The notes: generated by a model not told the origin, from the sequence alone. Counted from the stretch's first letter, positions 33,598-42,191 are shown. The stretch is DNA of 64,000 nucleotides from Longimonas halophila (GCF_002554705.1 NZ_PDEP01000016.1:1-64000); one strand, 5' to 3'. Numbers and translations are program-made.

Positions 33598-33623
33598 AAA
33601 AATAAGAAATCAAAACAGGTTCT

Positions 33624-33857
33624 TACACCCACCGCGTGTGATGCGCGACGAGATAACGACGAACTGCCGCGCGGGCTTGCGTGTAGGGCGCGCTTCGCTG
33701 CAGCTTACGGAGCGCGGTAGGGATGGCGTCCCGAAGCGGGCTCTTCTGCTTCCCTCTAACAACGCATGGTGCGAAGCCGGTGCAAATGGGGATCGCCCCG
33801 TGGCAGGTGTCGTACAGTGCGATCCGTAGCTTTTATGCATGAACCTACGCCAGACGC
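33624..33857. other. Intergenic region upstream of the asparaginase gene
   Basis: About 230 bases without a recognisable feature; it should contain the asparaginase promoter. Confidence 0.4.
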
Positions 33858-34946
33858 ATGGCTGATTCGCCTCGCATTTTTGTGGCGCACACCGGAGGAA
33901 CGATTGGAATGGCGCGGCAGCCCTCGGGCGAGTATGACACGCAGCCGGGCCACCTGGAGGCGCAGATTGAGGCGCGAGGGGCGTTTCGGGGCGAGCATGT
34001 GCCGGAATACGACATCTACGAGTTCGATCCGCTGCTCGACAGCGCCAACATGACGCCGCAGGACTGGCTGGCGATGGCGACGACGATCCGCGACCACTAC
34101 GACGACTACGACGGCTTTCTGATTGTGCACGGCACCGACACGATGGCGTTCTCGGCATCGGCGCTGTCGTTTATGCTCGATCCGCTGGACAAGCCGGTCA
34201 TCTTTACGGGCTCGCAGATTCCGCTCGTCGAAACCCGCACCGATGCGCAGAGCAATCTGCTTACGGCGCTGCTCATTCTGGGGGCGTATGCCGATCGCAT
34301 GAGCGGGGTGTTTCTGTACTTCAACGACCGGCTCTTTCGCGGCACGCGCGCCACGAAGGTGAATGCAGATACGTTTGATGCATTTGCCTCGCCCAACTTT
34401 CCGCCAGTAGGTACCGTGGGCATCAACGTGGAGATCAACTGGCCACTTGTGCCTGCCCCCAAGAAGCCGCTGCGTCCGCCGCAGGTGGTGGCACTGGGCA
34501 GCGCCACAGTAGCGGCGTTTCGGGTGTTTCCGGGGCTCGATGCCTCGTACCTGACGCATGTGCTGGCCCCGCCGGTGCAGGGCGTGGTGCTGGAGTGCTA
34601 CGGCGCGGGCAACGCACCCAGTAACAACGATGCCTTTTTGGAAGCGCTTCGGACGGCGACTGAGCAGGGGACCGTCATCGTAGATGTGACGCAGCCGCTG
34701 CACGGCACCGCCGACCTGGATCTGTACGCCACGGGCCATGCGCTGGCCGAGGCGGGCGTGGTGAGTGGCTACGATCTGACGACCGAAGCCGCCCTGGCGA
34801 AGCTCTACTACCTGTTTGAGCAGGGCCATGCGCCCGATGCGGTGCGCCGCCTGATGCAGCAGAACCTGCGCGGCGAGCTAACTCCGCCCGACGAGGTGCC
34901 GCCCAACCTGGGCCGTTCGCGTCAGCGTCTGGCCGGGTACCGGTAG
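33858..34946 (+). CDS. ansA: L-asparaginase type I
   Basis: A 362-residue asparaginase, which hydrolyses asparagine to aspartate and ammonia. Both active-site signatures are present: VAHTGGTIGMA (threonine nucleophile about residue 15) and VHGTDTMAFSASALSF (about 93), plus TGSQIPLVETRTDAQSNL. There is no signal peptide, so it is the cytoplasmic (type I) kind. The C-terminal half (GVVLECYGAGNAPSNN ... YDLTTEAALAKLYYLF) is also typical. Single gene, followed by the quinone-resistance cluster. Confidence 0.92.
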   Translation: MADSPRIFVAHTGGTIGMARQPSGEYDTQPGHLEAQIEARGAFRGEHVPEYDIYEFDPLLDSANMTPQDWLAMATTIRDHYDDYDGFLIVHGTDTMAFSASALSFMLDPLDKPVIFTGSQIPLVETRTDAQSNLLTALLILGAYADRMSGVFLYFNDRLFRGTRATKVNADTFDAFASPNFPPVGTVGINVEINWPLVPAPKKPLRPPQVVALGSATVAAFRVFPGLDASYLTHVLAPPVQGVVLECYGAGNAPSNNDAFLEALRTATEQGTVIVDVTQPLHGTADLDLYATGHALAEAGVVSGYDLTTEAALAKLYYLFEQGHAPDAVRRLMQQNLRGELTPPDEVPPNLGRSRQRLAGYR

Positions 34947-35079
34947 TACCTGGCGGCACCGCAAGATGCACGAGACGCTGCTCTGATCTGCAACGACCCT
35001 GCAACGCGCGGAACGGCAAACGCGCATCAGCTTCAAATGTCTTGGTATCAAGATAAACACTCACGCACTCACATGCTCT

Positions 35080-35511
35080 ATGGAACGCGACCGCCGCCGA
35101 GCATTGCAGGTGTGGATTGCGCTGAACCGCGCCCAGCACGCCATCGACGCGCCGCTGCGCGCTCAGGTAGAAGCGCATGGCCTCACCATGAAGCAGTTTG
35201 CGGTGCTTGAGGTGCTCTTGCACAAAGGACCGCTCCCGGTGGGCGAGGTGGGCGAGCGCGTGCTCCTTACCAGCGGCAGCATGACCTACGTGCTCGACCA
35301 GTTGGAAGACGACGGCCTGCTCATCCGCCGTGCTGATCCCAACGATGGACGCGTTCAGCAGGTGGCGCTTACCGATACCGGGCGGGCACTCGTAGAGCAG
35401 GTGTTTCCCGAGCACGCCCGGTTGGTGCAATCGCTAACGGACGACCTCTCCACCCCCGAAAAGGAGACGCTCTTCCGGCTGCTCCACCGCCTGCGCGACA
35501 GCGCCGCATAG
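35080..35511 (+). CDS. MarR-family regulator (MhqR-like)
   Basis: A 143-residue winged-helix regulator of the MarR family. The DNA-binding region runs LTMKQFAVLEVLLHKGPLPV to LTSGSMTYVLDQLEDDGLLI (residues about 33-80), with the wing RRADPNDGRVQQVALT next. One gene downstream is a ring-cleaving dioxygenase and then WrbA, the same order of functions as the catechol/quinone-sensing MhqR systems of Bacillus. It is therefore likely to repress these genes and to be released by quinones or other electrophiles; that is inference. It contains no cysteine in the visible sequence, so direct thiol sensing is unlikely and effector binding more likely. Confidence 0.88.
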   Translation: MERDRRRALQVWIALNRAQHAIDAPLRAQVEAHGLTMKQFAVLEVLLHKGPLPVGEVGERVLLTSGSMTYVLDQLEDDGLLIRRADPNDGRVQQVALTDTGRALVEQVFPEHARLVQSLTDDLSTPEKETLFRLLHRLRDSAA

Positions 35512-35547
35512 GCGCATCCCTACACACCTACTGACTCCCCAATCCCC

Positions 35548-36564
35548 ATGGCTTCCGACGACACGCTTCAGGGCATTCACCACGTATCCGCCGTTACCGG
35601 GCGCGCCAGCTACAACGTGCAGTTTTACACGCAGACGCTGGGACTGCGCCTGGTGGCGAAGACCGTGAATCAGGACGACACGTCGTCGTATCACCTGTTT
35701 TATGCGGATACACACGGCACGCCGGGCACCGACCTCACGTTTTTCGACATCGCCCGCGCTCGCGATCAGCACGATGGCACCGGGCTCATTACCGGCACGT
35801 CGCTGCGGGTGCGTGGCGAGGCGGCACTACAAGCGTGGGCCGAGCATCTGGATGCGGTGGGCGTGCGGCGTACGCCCATCCACCAGCGGGCCGGGCGCGC
35901 CACGATTACGCTGTATGATGCCGAGGGCCAGACCCTGCACCTGGTCGACGATGCACCCGATGTAGACCGCGTGCCCGACACTACACCGTGGACGCAGTCC
36001 CCCGTAGACAGCGACTACGCCATTCAGGGCCTCGGGCCCGTCGAGATCACCGTTGACGCCGACGCCCCCACGCGTCAGGTGCTCACCGATGTGCTCGGTC
36101 TGGCCCCCGCCCGCGACTACGTCGTTGAGGCATCCGACTCTGACGTGGACCTCCCGCATCCCCCTGACACTGCCACCGTCTTTTCGATTGGCGATGGCGG
36201 GGCGGCAGCGGAACTGCATCTGATTGAGCGATCGGACGCCGGGCGCGGCTGGCTGGGCAAAGGCGGCGTGCACCATGTGGCGCTGCGTACGCCCAACGAA
36301 GACACCATTGCCGACTGGCACGAACGCATTACGAGCGCGGGGCTGAACGTATCGCCCATCATCGACCGGCACTACTTTACGTCGATTTATGTGCGCGAGC
36401 CCGGCGGCATTCTCATCGAAATCGCCACCGATACGGGGGCGCCGTTCCCCGTGGAAGAGGCCGACGCTGGAAAAGTCACGCTGCCACCGGCACTGGAGCC
36501 GGACCGGGCCTCCATCGAAGATAAGCTCACGCCCATTGAAGCGGCTTCAGAACCTGTAGCATAA
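35548..36564 (+). CDS. VOC-family ring-cleaving dioxygenase (MhqO-like)
   Basis: A 338-residue protein of two vicinal-oxygen-chelate modules. The first begins LQGIHHVSAVTGRASYNVQF, the second near residue 168 (GLGPVEITVDADAPT) with GGVHHVALRTPNEDTIADWH. The metal ligands fit His in IHHVS and HHVAL and Glu in GGILIEIATDTG (about residue 292). Members open hydroquinone or catechol rings, or act on related adducts. It starts 36 bases after the MarR gene and is probably part of the same operon. Confidence 0.85.
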   Translation: MASDDTLQGIHHVSAVTGRASYNVQFYTQTLGLRLVAKTVNQDDTSSYHLFYADTHGTPGTDLTFFDIARARDQHDGTGLITGTSLRVRGEAALQAWAEHLDAVGVRRTPIHQRAGRATITLYDAEGQTLHLVDDAPDVDRVPDTTPWTQSPVDSDYAIQGLGPVEITVDADAPTRQVLTDVLGLAPARDYVVEASDSDVDLPHPPDTATVFSIGDGGAAAELHLIERSDAGRGWLGKGGVHHVALRTPNEDTIADWHERITSAGLNVSPIIDRHYFTSIYVREPGGILIEIATDTGAPFPVEEADAGKVTLPPALEPDRASIEDKLTPIEAASEPVA

Positions 36565-36630
36565 CACCCGCGTGGGGAAAATGACCTGCGCATCCTTCTA
36601 TTTTCTTTTGCACAATCAACCCATTTTGAT

Positions 36631-37257
36631 ATGGCGACTAACGTTCTTATCCCGTTTTACTCATCGTACGGACACACCTACCAGATGGCCCAGGCCGTGG
36701 CTGAAGGGGCCGAAGGCGTCGAGGATACCGATGTGCAACTGCGTCGCATTCCGGAGCTGGAGGGCGCCCGCCAGGCCATGAGCGGCCAGGATGCCTACGT
36801 GCAGGCACAAGAGGCCATGAGCGAGCATCCTGAAGTGACGCACGACGACCTGCGCTGGGCCGACGGCATCATCTGGGGCTCGCCCACGCGCTACGGCAAC
36901 ATGACCGCGCAGATGAAGCAGTTCATCGACAGCACGGGCGCGCTCTGGCAGAACGGCGAGCTGGAAGGCAAAGCCACTGCGATGTTCACCTCCACCGCCA
37001 CGATTCATGGCGGACAAGAGACGACCATTCTGACGAGCCTGGTGCCGCTCTTGCATCTGGGGATGATCTTCGTAGGATTGCCCTACGGCGAGAATCCGCA
37101 GATCCTGACCACTGACGGTATTGGCGGTTCGCCCTACGGCCCCGCCACGCTGGCCGGCGGCGACGGCTCGCGGCAGCCGGTGGAAGAAGAACTCCTTTCC
37201 GCCCGCAATCTGGGCCGCCGCGTAGCCAACGTATCCGCACGTTTGAAGGGCCTGTAA
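36631..37257 (+). CDS. wrbA: NAD(P)H:quinone oxidoreductase WrbA
   Basis: A 208-residue flavodoxin-like protein that reduces quinones by two electrons with FMN. The FMN phosphate loop is PFYSSYGHTYQMAQAVA at the N-terminus; WGSPTRYGNMTAQMKQFIDS (about residue 84), GALWQNGELEGKATAMFTST and GLPYGENPQILTTDGIGGSP are all family-typical. Full length. It is the third gene of the MarR-dioxygenase-WrbA cluster, 66 bases after the dioxygenase, and ends at a strong terminator. Confidence 0.93.
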   Translation: MATNVLIPFYSSYGHTYQMAQAVAEGAEGVEDTDVQLRRIPELEGARQAMSGQDAYVQAQEAMSEHPEVTHDDLRWADGIIWGSPTRYGNMTAQMKQFIDSTGALWQNGELEGKATAMFTSTATIHGGQETTILTSLVPLLHLGMIFVGLPYGENPQILTTDGIGGSPYGPATLAGGDGSRQPVEEELLSARNLGRRVANVSARLKGL

Positions 37258-37286
37258 GCGCTCTGCGGACGTCGTACAGTATCACG

Positions 37287-37325
37287 AAAAGCAGCCGGCT
37301 CCGATAGGGAGCGGGCTGCTTTTTT
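37287..37325. terminator. Bidirectional terminator between wrbA and hpt
   Basis: AGCAGCC-G-GCTCC and GGAGC-G-GGCTGCT form a long stem around GATAG, with four A residues before and six T residues after. It can end transcription from wrbA (plus) and from hpt (minus), whose genes converge here. Confidence 0.9.
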
Positions 37326-37378
37326 GTTGGCGTCGAGAGCGTGCTGGCTAAACGGGGACTCGCCCGAGGAACGCTCCG

Positions 37379-37966
37379 CTACTCCTCATCCAGGATGTAG
37401 ATGTCGGGCAGGTTGCGGGCAATCTGGCCGTAGTCGAGGCCGTAACCAATCACGAACAGGTCGGGGATGTTGAATCCCACATAATCGAGCGGCACATTCG
37501 TGTCGTTCGAGGTGGGCTTGTGGAGCAGCGTAACCGTGCGCAGCGAGGCCGGGCGGTGCGACTCCATCATGTTCAAAATGAACTGCATGGAGAGCCCGGT
37601 GTCCACAATGTCCTCAACCACAATCACGTCGCGGCCTTCCAGGTTCGCATCAATGCGCTTCAGCTCGGTCACCTCGCCGCTGGAGACCTTCTCATCGCCG
37701 TATGACGACAGCTTCATGAAGTCAATCTCGCAGTCGATGGTGATGTAGCGCATCAGGTCGGCGGTCACCATAAACGCACCATTGAGCACGCTTACCAGAA
37801 TGGGCGTGCGGCCTTCGTACTCCTCGCTGATGGCGTCGCCAATCTCCTGCAGGCGCTCCTGAATGGCCTCATCAGTCAGATACAGACGGAACTGCTCACC
37901 GCGGCACGTGAGCGTCGTATCAGGAGCCTGAGGGGTCGTGTCGGTCAAGTCGCGGGTCAAAGACAT
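37379..37966 (-). CDS. hpt: Hypoxanthine phosphoribosyltransferase
   Basis: A 195-residue purine-salvage enzyme converting hypoxanthine or guanine plus PRPP to IMP or GMP. Motifs: ILVSVLNGAFMVTADLMRY (about residue 52), the PRPP loop VIVVEDIVDTGLSMQFIL (about 111-128) and YVGFNIPDLFVIGYGLDYGQ near the C-terminus, which binds the purine. The start MSLTRD is chosen by family length; the frame is open 18 codons upstream. It converges on wrbA with a shared terminator, and lies 90 bases downstream of tilS. Confidence 0.93.
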   Translation of the reverse strand: MSLTRDLTDTTPQAPDTTLTCRGEQFRLYLTDEAIQERLQEIGDAISEEYEGRTPILVSVLNGAFMVTADLMRYITIDCEIDFMKLSSYGDEKVSSGEVTELKRIDANLEGRDVIVVEDIVDTGLSMQFILNMMESHRPASLRTVTLLHKPTSNDTNVPLDYVGFNIPDLFVIGYGLDYGQIARNLPDIYILDEE

Positions 37967-38056
37967 CGGGATCGTCGTCAACTGTGAACAAGGGTGGGTC
38001 GATGCAACACGCATCAACATACACAGACGTGTCGGAAAATGGTAGCGACAAACTGA

Positions 38057-39430
38057 CTATTCACCCGCGTTCGGGCGTGGTTTCCAGCGCATCTGCACAA
38101 CGCGATTGGTGGAAGCGGTTACACGCACGGCGTGGTGGATGCGATGGCCCACCACCCACAGAATGTGCTCCGCATCCACAACAACCAGCTGCTCGGCTCG
38201 CCGGTGCGGCGGCACCTTGGCGTCGGTGAGGAGATCGCTCACGGATTTGTGGCCGGTCATGCCCAGCGGCTGCAGGCGGTCGCCCTTTCGCCACGGGCGT
38301 ACGGTTACGGGGGGATGCCACTGCGCTGCATCCACATAGGCGATGTTCGAGCTTTCACGGAGCGTGCGCTGCTCCGGCACATCGGTCTCGGCGCAGTGGA
38401 GCGTGCCCGTAGGCAGTTGGACGGGCGGACCTGCGAGCGACACTGGCTGCGGATCGAGGAGTGTAGGCGGATCGGCAACGACCTCCAGGTGCGTGCGCGT
38501 GCGCCACACCGTTGCGGCTCCGGCCTCCACACGACGCCCGACCTGGGCATCCGTCAGATCCGCAACGGCTTCCGCCACAGCCTGCGTGTGGGCCGCTTCG
38601 GGACAGGCCCTGCGCAGTAGCGTGCGAGCCAGAGCTGTCTGCATGACCGGGGCTGCATCGCGGATGGCTGTTAGGTCCAGGCGTCCGCCGTGCGGGGTAG
38701 ACGTGTACGCGGCATCGAAGCGCTCGCGCAGTGCAGGCGTCCAGTGCCCATCTACGTATGAGCGCAGCAGCCGGGCGGTGTCGTCGATGCGCGCCTCTGC
38801 GTCCGATGCAATGTCGCGCAGCACCGGCAGCACCTCGTGACGCAGACGGTTGCGGGTGTAGTCAGCGCGCGTGTTGGTCGGGTCAGCGCGATACGGCACG
38901 CGGTGGGCCTCGGCATAAGCTTCGATGTCCGCCTTCGGGGTGTGCAAGAGCGGACGCCACAGGCGCACATCGGGGTCGTTTTGCAGCAGGCGTGAACGCG
39001 GCATCCCCGCCAGTCCACGCGGTCCCGTGCCGCGCAGCAGGTGCAGCAGCACGGTTTCAACCTGGTCGCGCTGATGGTGCGCTACGAGCACGGTCCGGCT
39101 TCCGTGTGCGCGTGCCACGCGGTGCATTTCGGCATAGCGCACCCGGCGCGCGGCGTCTTGCGTATTGCCGCTGAGCGTATCCGGACGATGCACCACGACG
39201 GGCCAGTTGGGCACGTGCCGAGCGGCCCAGTCCTGCACCAGCGCGGTGTCGGCATCGGCGCTGGGCCGCAGTCCGTAGTTGACGTGTACAATGACGCCGC
39301 GTGCGCCTTCTGCGGCCAGCGCATGCGCCAGCACCATCGAGTCGATGCCGCCACTTACGCCTACAACCACGGGCGCAGTGCCGACCTCTGCATCCGCCAA
39401 AACCGAAGCTACCGCATCACGAATCGACAT
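38057..39430 (-). CDS. tilS: tRNA(Ile)-lysidine synthetase
   Basis: A 457-residue enzyme that attaches lysine to C34 of tRNA-Ile(CAU), so that it reads AUA. The PP-loop ATP-binding motif VVGVSGGIDSMVLAHAL is at residues about 24-40; VAHHQRDQVETVLLHLLRGT follows at about 123. The C-terminal TilS domain ends the protein (GDRLQPLGMTGHKSVSDLL ... DAEHILWVVGHRI). The start MSIRDAV is preferred to an in-frame Met five codons upstream. Essential in most bacteria. Confidence 0.93.
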   Translation of the reverse strand: MSIRDAVASVLADAEVGTAPVVVGVSGGIDSMVLAHALAAEGARGVIVHVNYGLRPSADADTALVQDWAARHVPNWPVVVHRPDTLSGNTQDAARRVRYAEMHRVARAHGSRTVLVAHHQRDQVETVLLHLLRGTGPRGLAGMPRSRLLQNDPDVRLWRPLLHTPKADIEAYAEAHRVPYRADPTNTRADYTRNRLRHEVLPVLRDIASDAEARIDDTARLLRSYVDGHWTPALRERFDAAYTSTPHGGRLDLTAIRDAAPVMQTALARTLLRRACPEAAHTQAVAEAVADLTDAQVGRRVEAGAATVWRTRTHLEVVADPPTLLDPQPVSLAGPPVQLPTGTLHCAETDVPEQRTLRESSNIAYVDAAQWHPPVTVRPWRKGDRLQPLGMTGHKSVSDLLTDAKVPPHRRAEQLVVVDAEHILWVVGHRIHHAVRVTASTNRVVQMRWKPRPNAGE

Positions 39431-39519
39431 GGCGCATCCGAACATGGAAAACGAAGGGCAGCGGCTTGGTCATAAATGACGTCAACTATTTTGTAGCCTG
39501 CACTGAATGTGCTTCTACG

Positions 39520-39592
39520 GGCGAACGGGGGACCGTTCGCCCCAGGAAAAGCTTTTATAAAGAGATCTATCGCTTAGGATATAGCCGCGACC
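39520..39592 (-). mobile_element. MITE-1 left-half fragment (inverted)
   Basis: Read on the minus strand: GGTCGCGGCTATATCCTAAG, then GATAGATCTC, TTTATAAAAGC and TTTTCCTGGGGCGAACGGTC, matching the left end of MITE-1. The last part forms a perfect 22-base hairpin with GGCGAACGG arms (39520-39541). Confidence 0.6.
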
Positions 39593-39624
39593 AAACATGG
39601 CAATACGGTGAGCGGCTAAACGCG

Positions 39625-39662
39625 CGAAGCCCTCTTGCCACAAGATGGGCAACAGGGCTTCG
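39625..39662 (-). terminator. Hairpin downstream of the SurA/PpiD-like gene
   Basis: CGAAGCCCT-C-TTGCC and GGCAA-C-AGGGCTTCG form a strong stem, 45 bases past the stop codon of the minus-strand gene. No T-tract follows on that strand, so it may be an mRNA 3'-end stabilising structure rather than an intrinsic terminator. Confidence 0.45.
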
Positions 39663-39706
39663 TGCAGGCAGTGCGCTTGCCATTGGTGTGCTGTACGGCG
39701 GTACGA

Positions 39707-41506
39707 TTAGAAGTAGGCCGCACGGTTGTCGTCGATGGTGGCCTCTTCGCGGAGCGATTCGATCCACTGGTTCACGACCTGTTGCTGGCGCTGGGCACGC
39801 AGTTGCTCGCGCAGTTGCGTGCGTTGGGCGTCGGTGAGCGGCTCGGGATCGTTCCAGTTCGTAACTTCAACGACGTACGCGGCGTTGGCGCCGCCCACAA
39901 CGCCGGAGCGCTCGCCTGATTCGAGTCCAAAGACGGTGCCGGTAAAGGCCAGGTCGCGGCCCAGGCCCGGAATAACATTGTCGTCGTAGCCCACGCCGTC
40001 GCGGGTGCGCAGTCGCGTGTCGAGGGCGTCGGCCAGCTCTTGCAGCGAGGCCGCGCCCTGATACGCATCTTGCATGCGCTGCACCTGCACGGCTTTGCGT
40101 TTCTGCTGCAAGACGCGCGGCTCAATCTGGCTCTCAACATCGCTAAACGAGCGGTAGCCCGCTTCCTGGATGCCCGTAAGGTGGGCCACCACAAAACGGT
40201 CGTCGAGCTCAATGACGTCGCTGATGATGCCCGTTTCCTCGGCGCTCGACAAGAAGTCGCGCAGCGCGCGGCTCTGCCCCAGGCTGGGGAACGTCACATC
40301 GCCGTCTTGGGCGGTAAGCTCATCTACCGGCGCATCCTGATTGGCAGCTTCCTCTTCAAAGTCGCCTTCGTCGGAATAGAACGCCACATCGTCCATGCGG
40401 TCCTCAAGGTCGCGCAGGGTGGCCACGCTGGGACGAATTTCCAGCGCCATCTGCGCAATGTCAACGGCCACATCGGGCTCCCCATCTTCCGGTTCCTCAA
40501 CCGGCTCGGTGCCCATAATACGAATGAACTGTGCGTTGCCATTTGCAACGACCATGTCGGTTACGCGCCCCGGTGTCGGATCCGCAAACACCGCCTCGGC
40601 TACCGGAGTCGGCAGCGATGATGCCTCTACGAACTCTTCAGTGTACGACACCGCCGACCCGTTGCGATCCAGGAAGCCGGCCACGTCGTCGGTGGCGGAA
40701 AACTCAGAGCGCAGGGATTCCAGGTCCTCCACAACGGCTGCTGAGTCTTCAGCCGTAGGCACCTTCGGCAGCGACGCGTACTGCACCTCGTAGGTGCGCT
40801 CGCGGCGGAAGTCCTCGCGGTTCTCGTCGTAGTAGTCGCGCAGATCCGACTCGGTAATCTCAACCTCGTCGCGGCTGACCGAGGCGTAATTCAGGGCCAC
40901 GTACTGCACATCGGCCGCTGCGTTCTGGCGGAAGTGCGCATCTTGCACATCGCGCTCCGACACGTGCACCGTAGACTGGAGCAGCGTGTTCATCTTGTTC
41001 TGGCGGCGCTCCTCGCGCAGGAAGTCCTCAAGCTGCAGCCAGCTCTGGCGCATTTCGGGGTTCTGCGCCAGGTTGGCAATGAGCTGCTGATCGACCTGGC
41101 CGGAGTCGTCGGAAAACTGCTGGCGGATCACCGGGTGCGGGTTGTCGCCGTAGACCATGTCCATGACCTCGGCATCGGTCACGTCAACGCCCAGGCGGTC
41201 CATCTCCTGCTCAATGAGCTGCGTGTTTACGAGCTGCGTGTAGGTTTGCTCGCGCACCATGTCCTGCATCTGCGGCGTTACGTCGCCGCCCATCTGCTCG
41301 CGCATGCGCTGCATCTGCTGCTCCACCGCCTGCTGGAACTCCTGGTACGTGATGTCGGCGCCATTCACCACGGCAATATTGCCCGTAGGCTGCCCGACCG
41401 TGTTAAACACGTCCGAGTCTTGCAGCGTCCAAATAACGCCGAACGAAATAACGAGAATCCAAAGGATGACTCCGGTGTTTTCCCGGAGCTTGTTCATGAC
41501 GCCCAT
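39707..41506 (-). CDS. SurA/PpiD-like periplasmic chaperone, membrane-anchored
   Basis: A 599-residue protein with an N-terminal membrane anchor (GVILWILVISFGVIWTL) and a SurA/PpiD N-terminal helical domain (about residues 45-190: AVVNGADITYQEFQQAVEQQ ... TYTQLVNTQLIEQEMDRLGV). The rest aligns in layout with PpiD-type periplasmic folding helpers for secreted and outer-membrane proteins. A clear parvulin signature (HxGGxLG) is not visible, so the central domain may be inactive as an isomerase, as is reported for PpiD of other bacteria. MNKLRENT (41497) is an alternative start. The C-terminal 120 residues are rich in Gln/Arg. Confidence 0.78.
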   Translation of the reverse strand: MGVMNKLRENTGVILWILVISFGVIWTLQDSDVFNTVGQPTGNIAVVNGADITYQEFQQAVEQQMQRMREQMGGDVTPQMQDMVREQTYTQLVNTQLIEQEMDRLGVDVTDAEVMDMVYGDNPHPVIRQQFSDDSGQVDQQLIANLAQNPEMRQSWLQLEDFLREERRQNKMNTLLQSTVHVSERDVQDAHFRQNAAADVQYVALNYASVSRDEVEITESDLRDYYDENREDFRRERTYEVQYASLPKVPTAEDSAAVVEDLESLRSEFSATDDVAGFLDRNGSAVSYTEEFVEASSLPTPVAEAVFADPTPGRVTDMVVANGNAQFIRIMGTEPVEEPEDGEPDVAVDIAQMALEIRPSVATLRDLEDRMDDVAFYSDEGDFEEEAANQDAPVDELTAQDGDVTFPSLGQSRALRDFLSSAEETGIISDVIELDDRFVVAHLTGIQEAGYRSFSDVESQIEPRVLQQKRKAVQVQRMQDAYQGAASLQELADALDTRLRTRDGVGYDDNVIPGLGRDLAFTGTVFGLESGERSGVVGGANAAYVVEVTNWNDPEPLTDAQRTQLREQLRAQRQQQVVNQWIESLREEATIDDNRAAYF

Positions 41507-41765
41507 ACGATCCAGTCGGTCGGTGTGGAGGATGTGACGATCTTGTCAATGGCTGTTGCGCAACCTCTCCGTACCCAGCCCGCTCTCAATTGTTCTTCAG
41601 TTTGGGGATGCACAGGCCGCGCTCATCCGTTCTTCGTTCTTTGCTCGCGCTTACGCCCGGTAGGAGCCGCTCCGCATCGCTGTCTCGCTGGACAAAGGTA
41701 CGGTCCTGGGCCCTGTGGTTCGCAGTGCGCACGCTGTCGCCTTCCCTGGGTCGAGGCATGGCGCG

Positions 41766-41910
41766 TACGTGTTTAGCGACTTGTAGCCTGCGAACCTACG
41801 CCCGGCGGTGTTTAGGCCAGGTTAGAGCGGGGTAGAGGGGCCTGAAGGGTCATGCCGGTTGTGCCCCTGAACAGCCTGCGTCGCACGGCGGAGCCATGCG
41901 ACGAGTGTAA
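41766..41910 (+). repeat. GTACGTGTTTAG repeat, copy 2
   Basis: Matches 20893-21030 in order (GTACGTGTTTAGCGACTTGT, GCCCGGCGGTGT, AGGGGCCTGAAGGGTCATGC, GTTGTGCC), and ends with GCGTCGCACGGCGGAGCCAT then GCGACGAG, which also occurs near 14750-14808. Degenerate and non-coding. Confidence 0.55.
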
Positions 41911-41978
41911 GCAAAGAACCCTGATCCCAGGCGTTCATCGAAGCACGGCGCGCCGTACCCCTACGGAATAACCTGGCC

Positions 41979-42024
41979 CCGACGGTCCCCCGTCGGTGCA
42001 ATGGCAGAGGACGCTCCTGCGTCC
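41979..42024 (+). repeat. Tandem small hairpins (GGTCC type, then CGCT-CTGCG type), second copy
   Basis: CCGACGGTCCCCCGTCGG at 41979-41996 and GGACGCTCCTGCGTCC at 42009-42024. Same order as at 1028-1070; the stem bases differ at both partners of several pairs. Confidence 0.6.
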
Positions 42025-42074
42025 GACCCACAGCGTCGCATCTATTCGGTCGTATTTCCGCCAGGGATGCATGC

Positions 42075-42106
42075 GGTACCGAAAGCATTCGGCACGAGTT
42101 ACCCGG
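42075..42106 (+). mobile_element. MITE-1 interior fragment
   Basis: GGTACCGAAAGCATTCGGCA followed by C(G)AGTTACCC matches the MITE-1 copy at 33473-33504 with one difference. It is flanked by unrelated sequence. Confidence 0.5.
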
Positions 42107-42191
42107 CTATGGGAGATCCCTACGGAATAACTCCGCCGTCCACGGGTACACGCCACACACAGTCCCTCACTCAATAATCGCGATCCATCGC

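Larger units (their letters stand above)
32432..33623 (-). mobile_element. MITE-2-type element carrying a toxin-antitoxin pair
   Basis: The left end (AGAGCCTGTTTGGGTTTTGG, then GACGGCGAGAGCGAG) and the right end (AATAAGAAATCAAAACAGGT then TCT) are the two termini of MITE-2 in inverse orientation to the compact copy at 21150-21313. Instead of about 140 bases of filler, they enclose 1.2 kb holding the antitoxin and toxin genes and a MITE-1 copy. No transposase is present. This looks like a cassette captured between, or grown inside, the ends of the element; independent insertion of separate ends is not excluded. Confidence 0.55.
41507..42191. other. Intergenic region with several repeat fragments
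   Basis: About 685 bases with no convincing gene, between divergent genes. It contains the second GTACGTGTTTAG repeat (41766-41910), a damaged half of the large palindrome (about 41944-41965), the tandem small hairpins (41979-42024) and a MITE-1 interior fragment (42075-42106). Confidence 0.6.
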
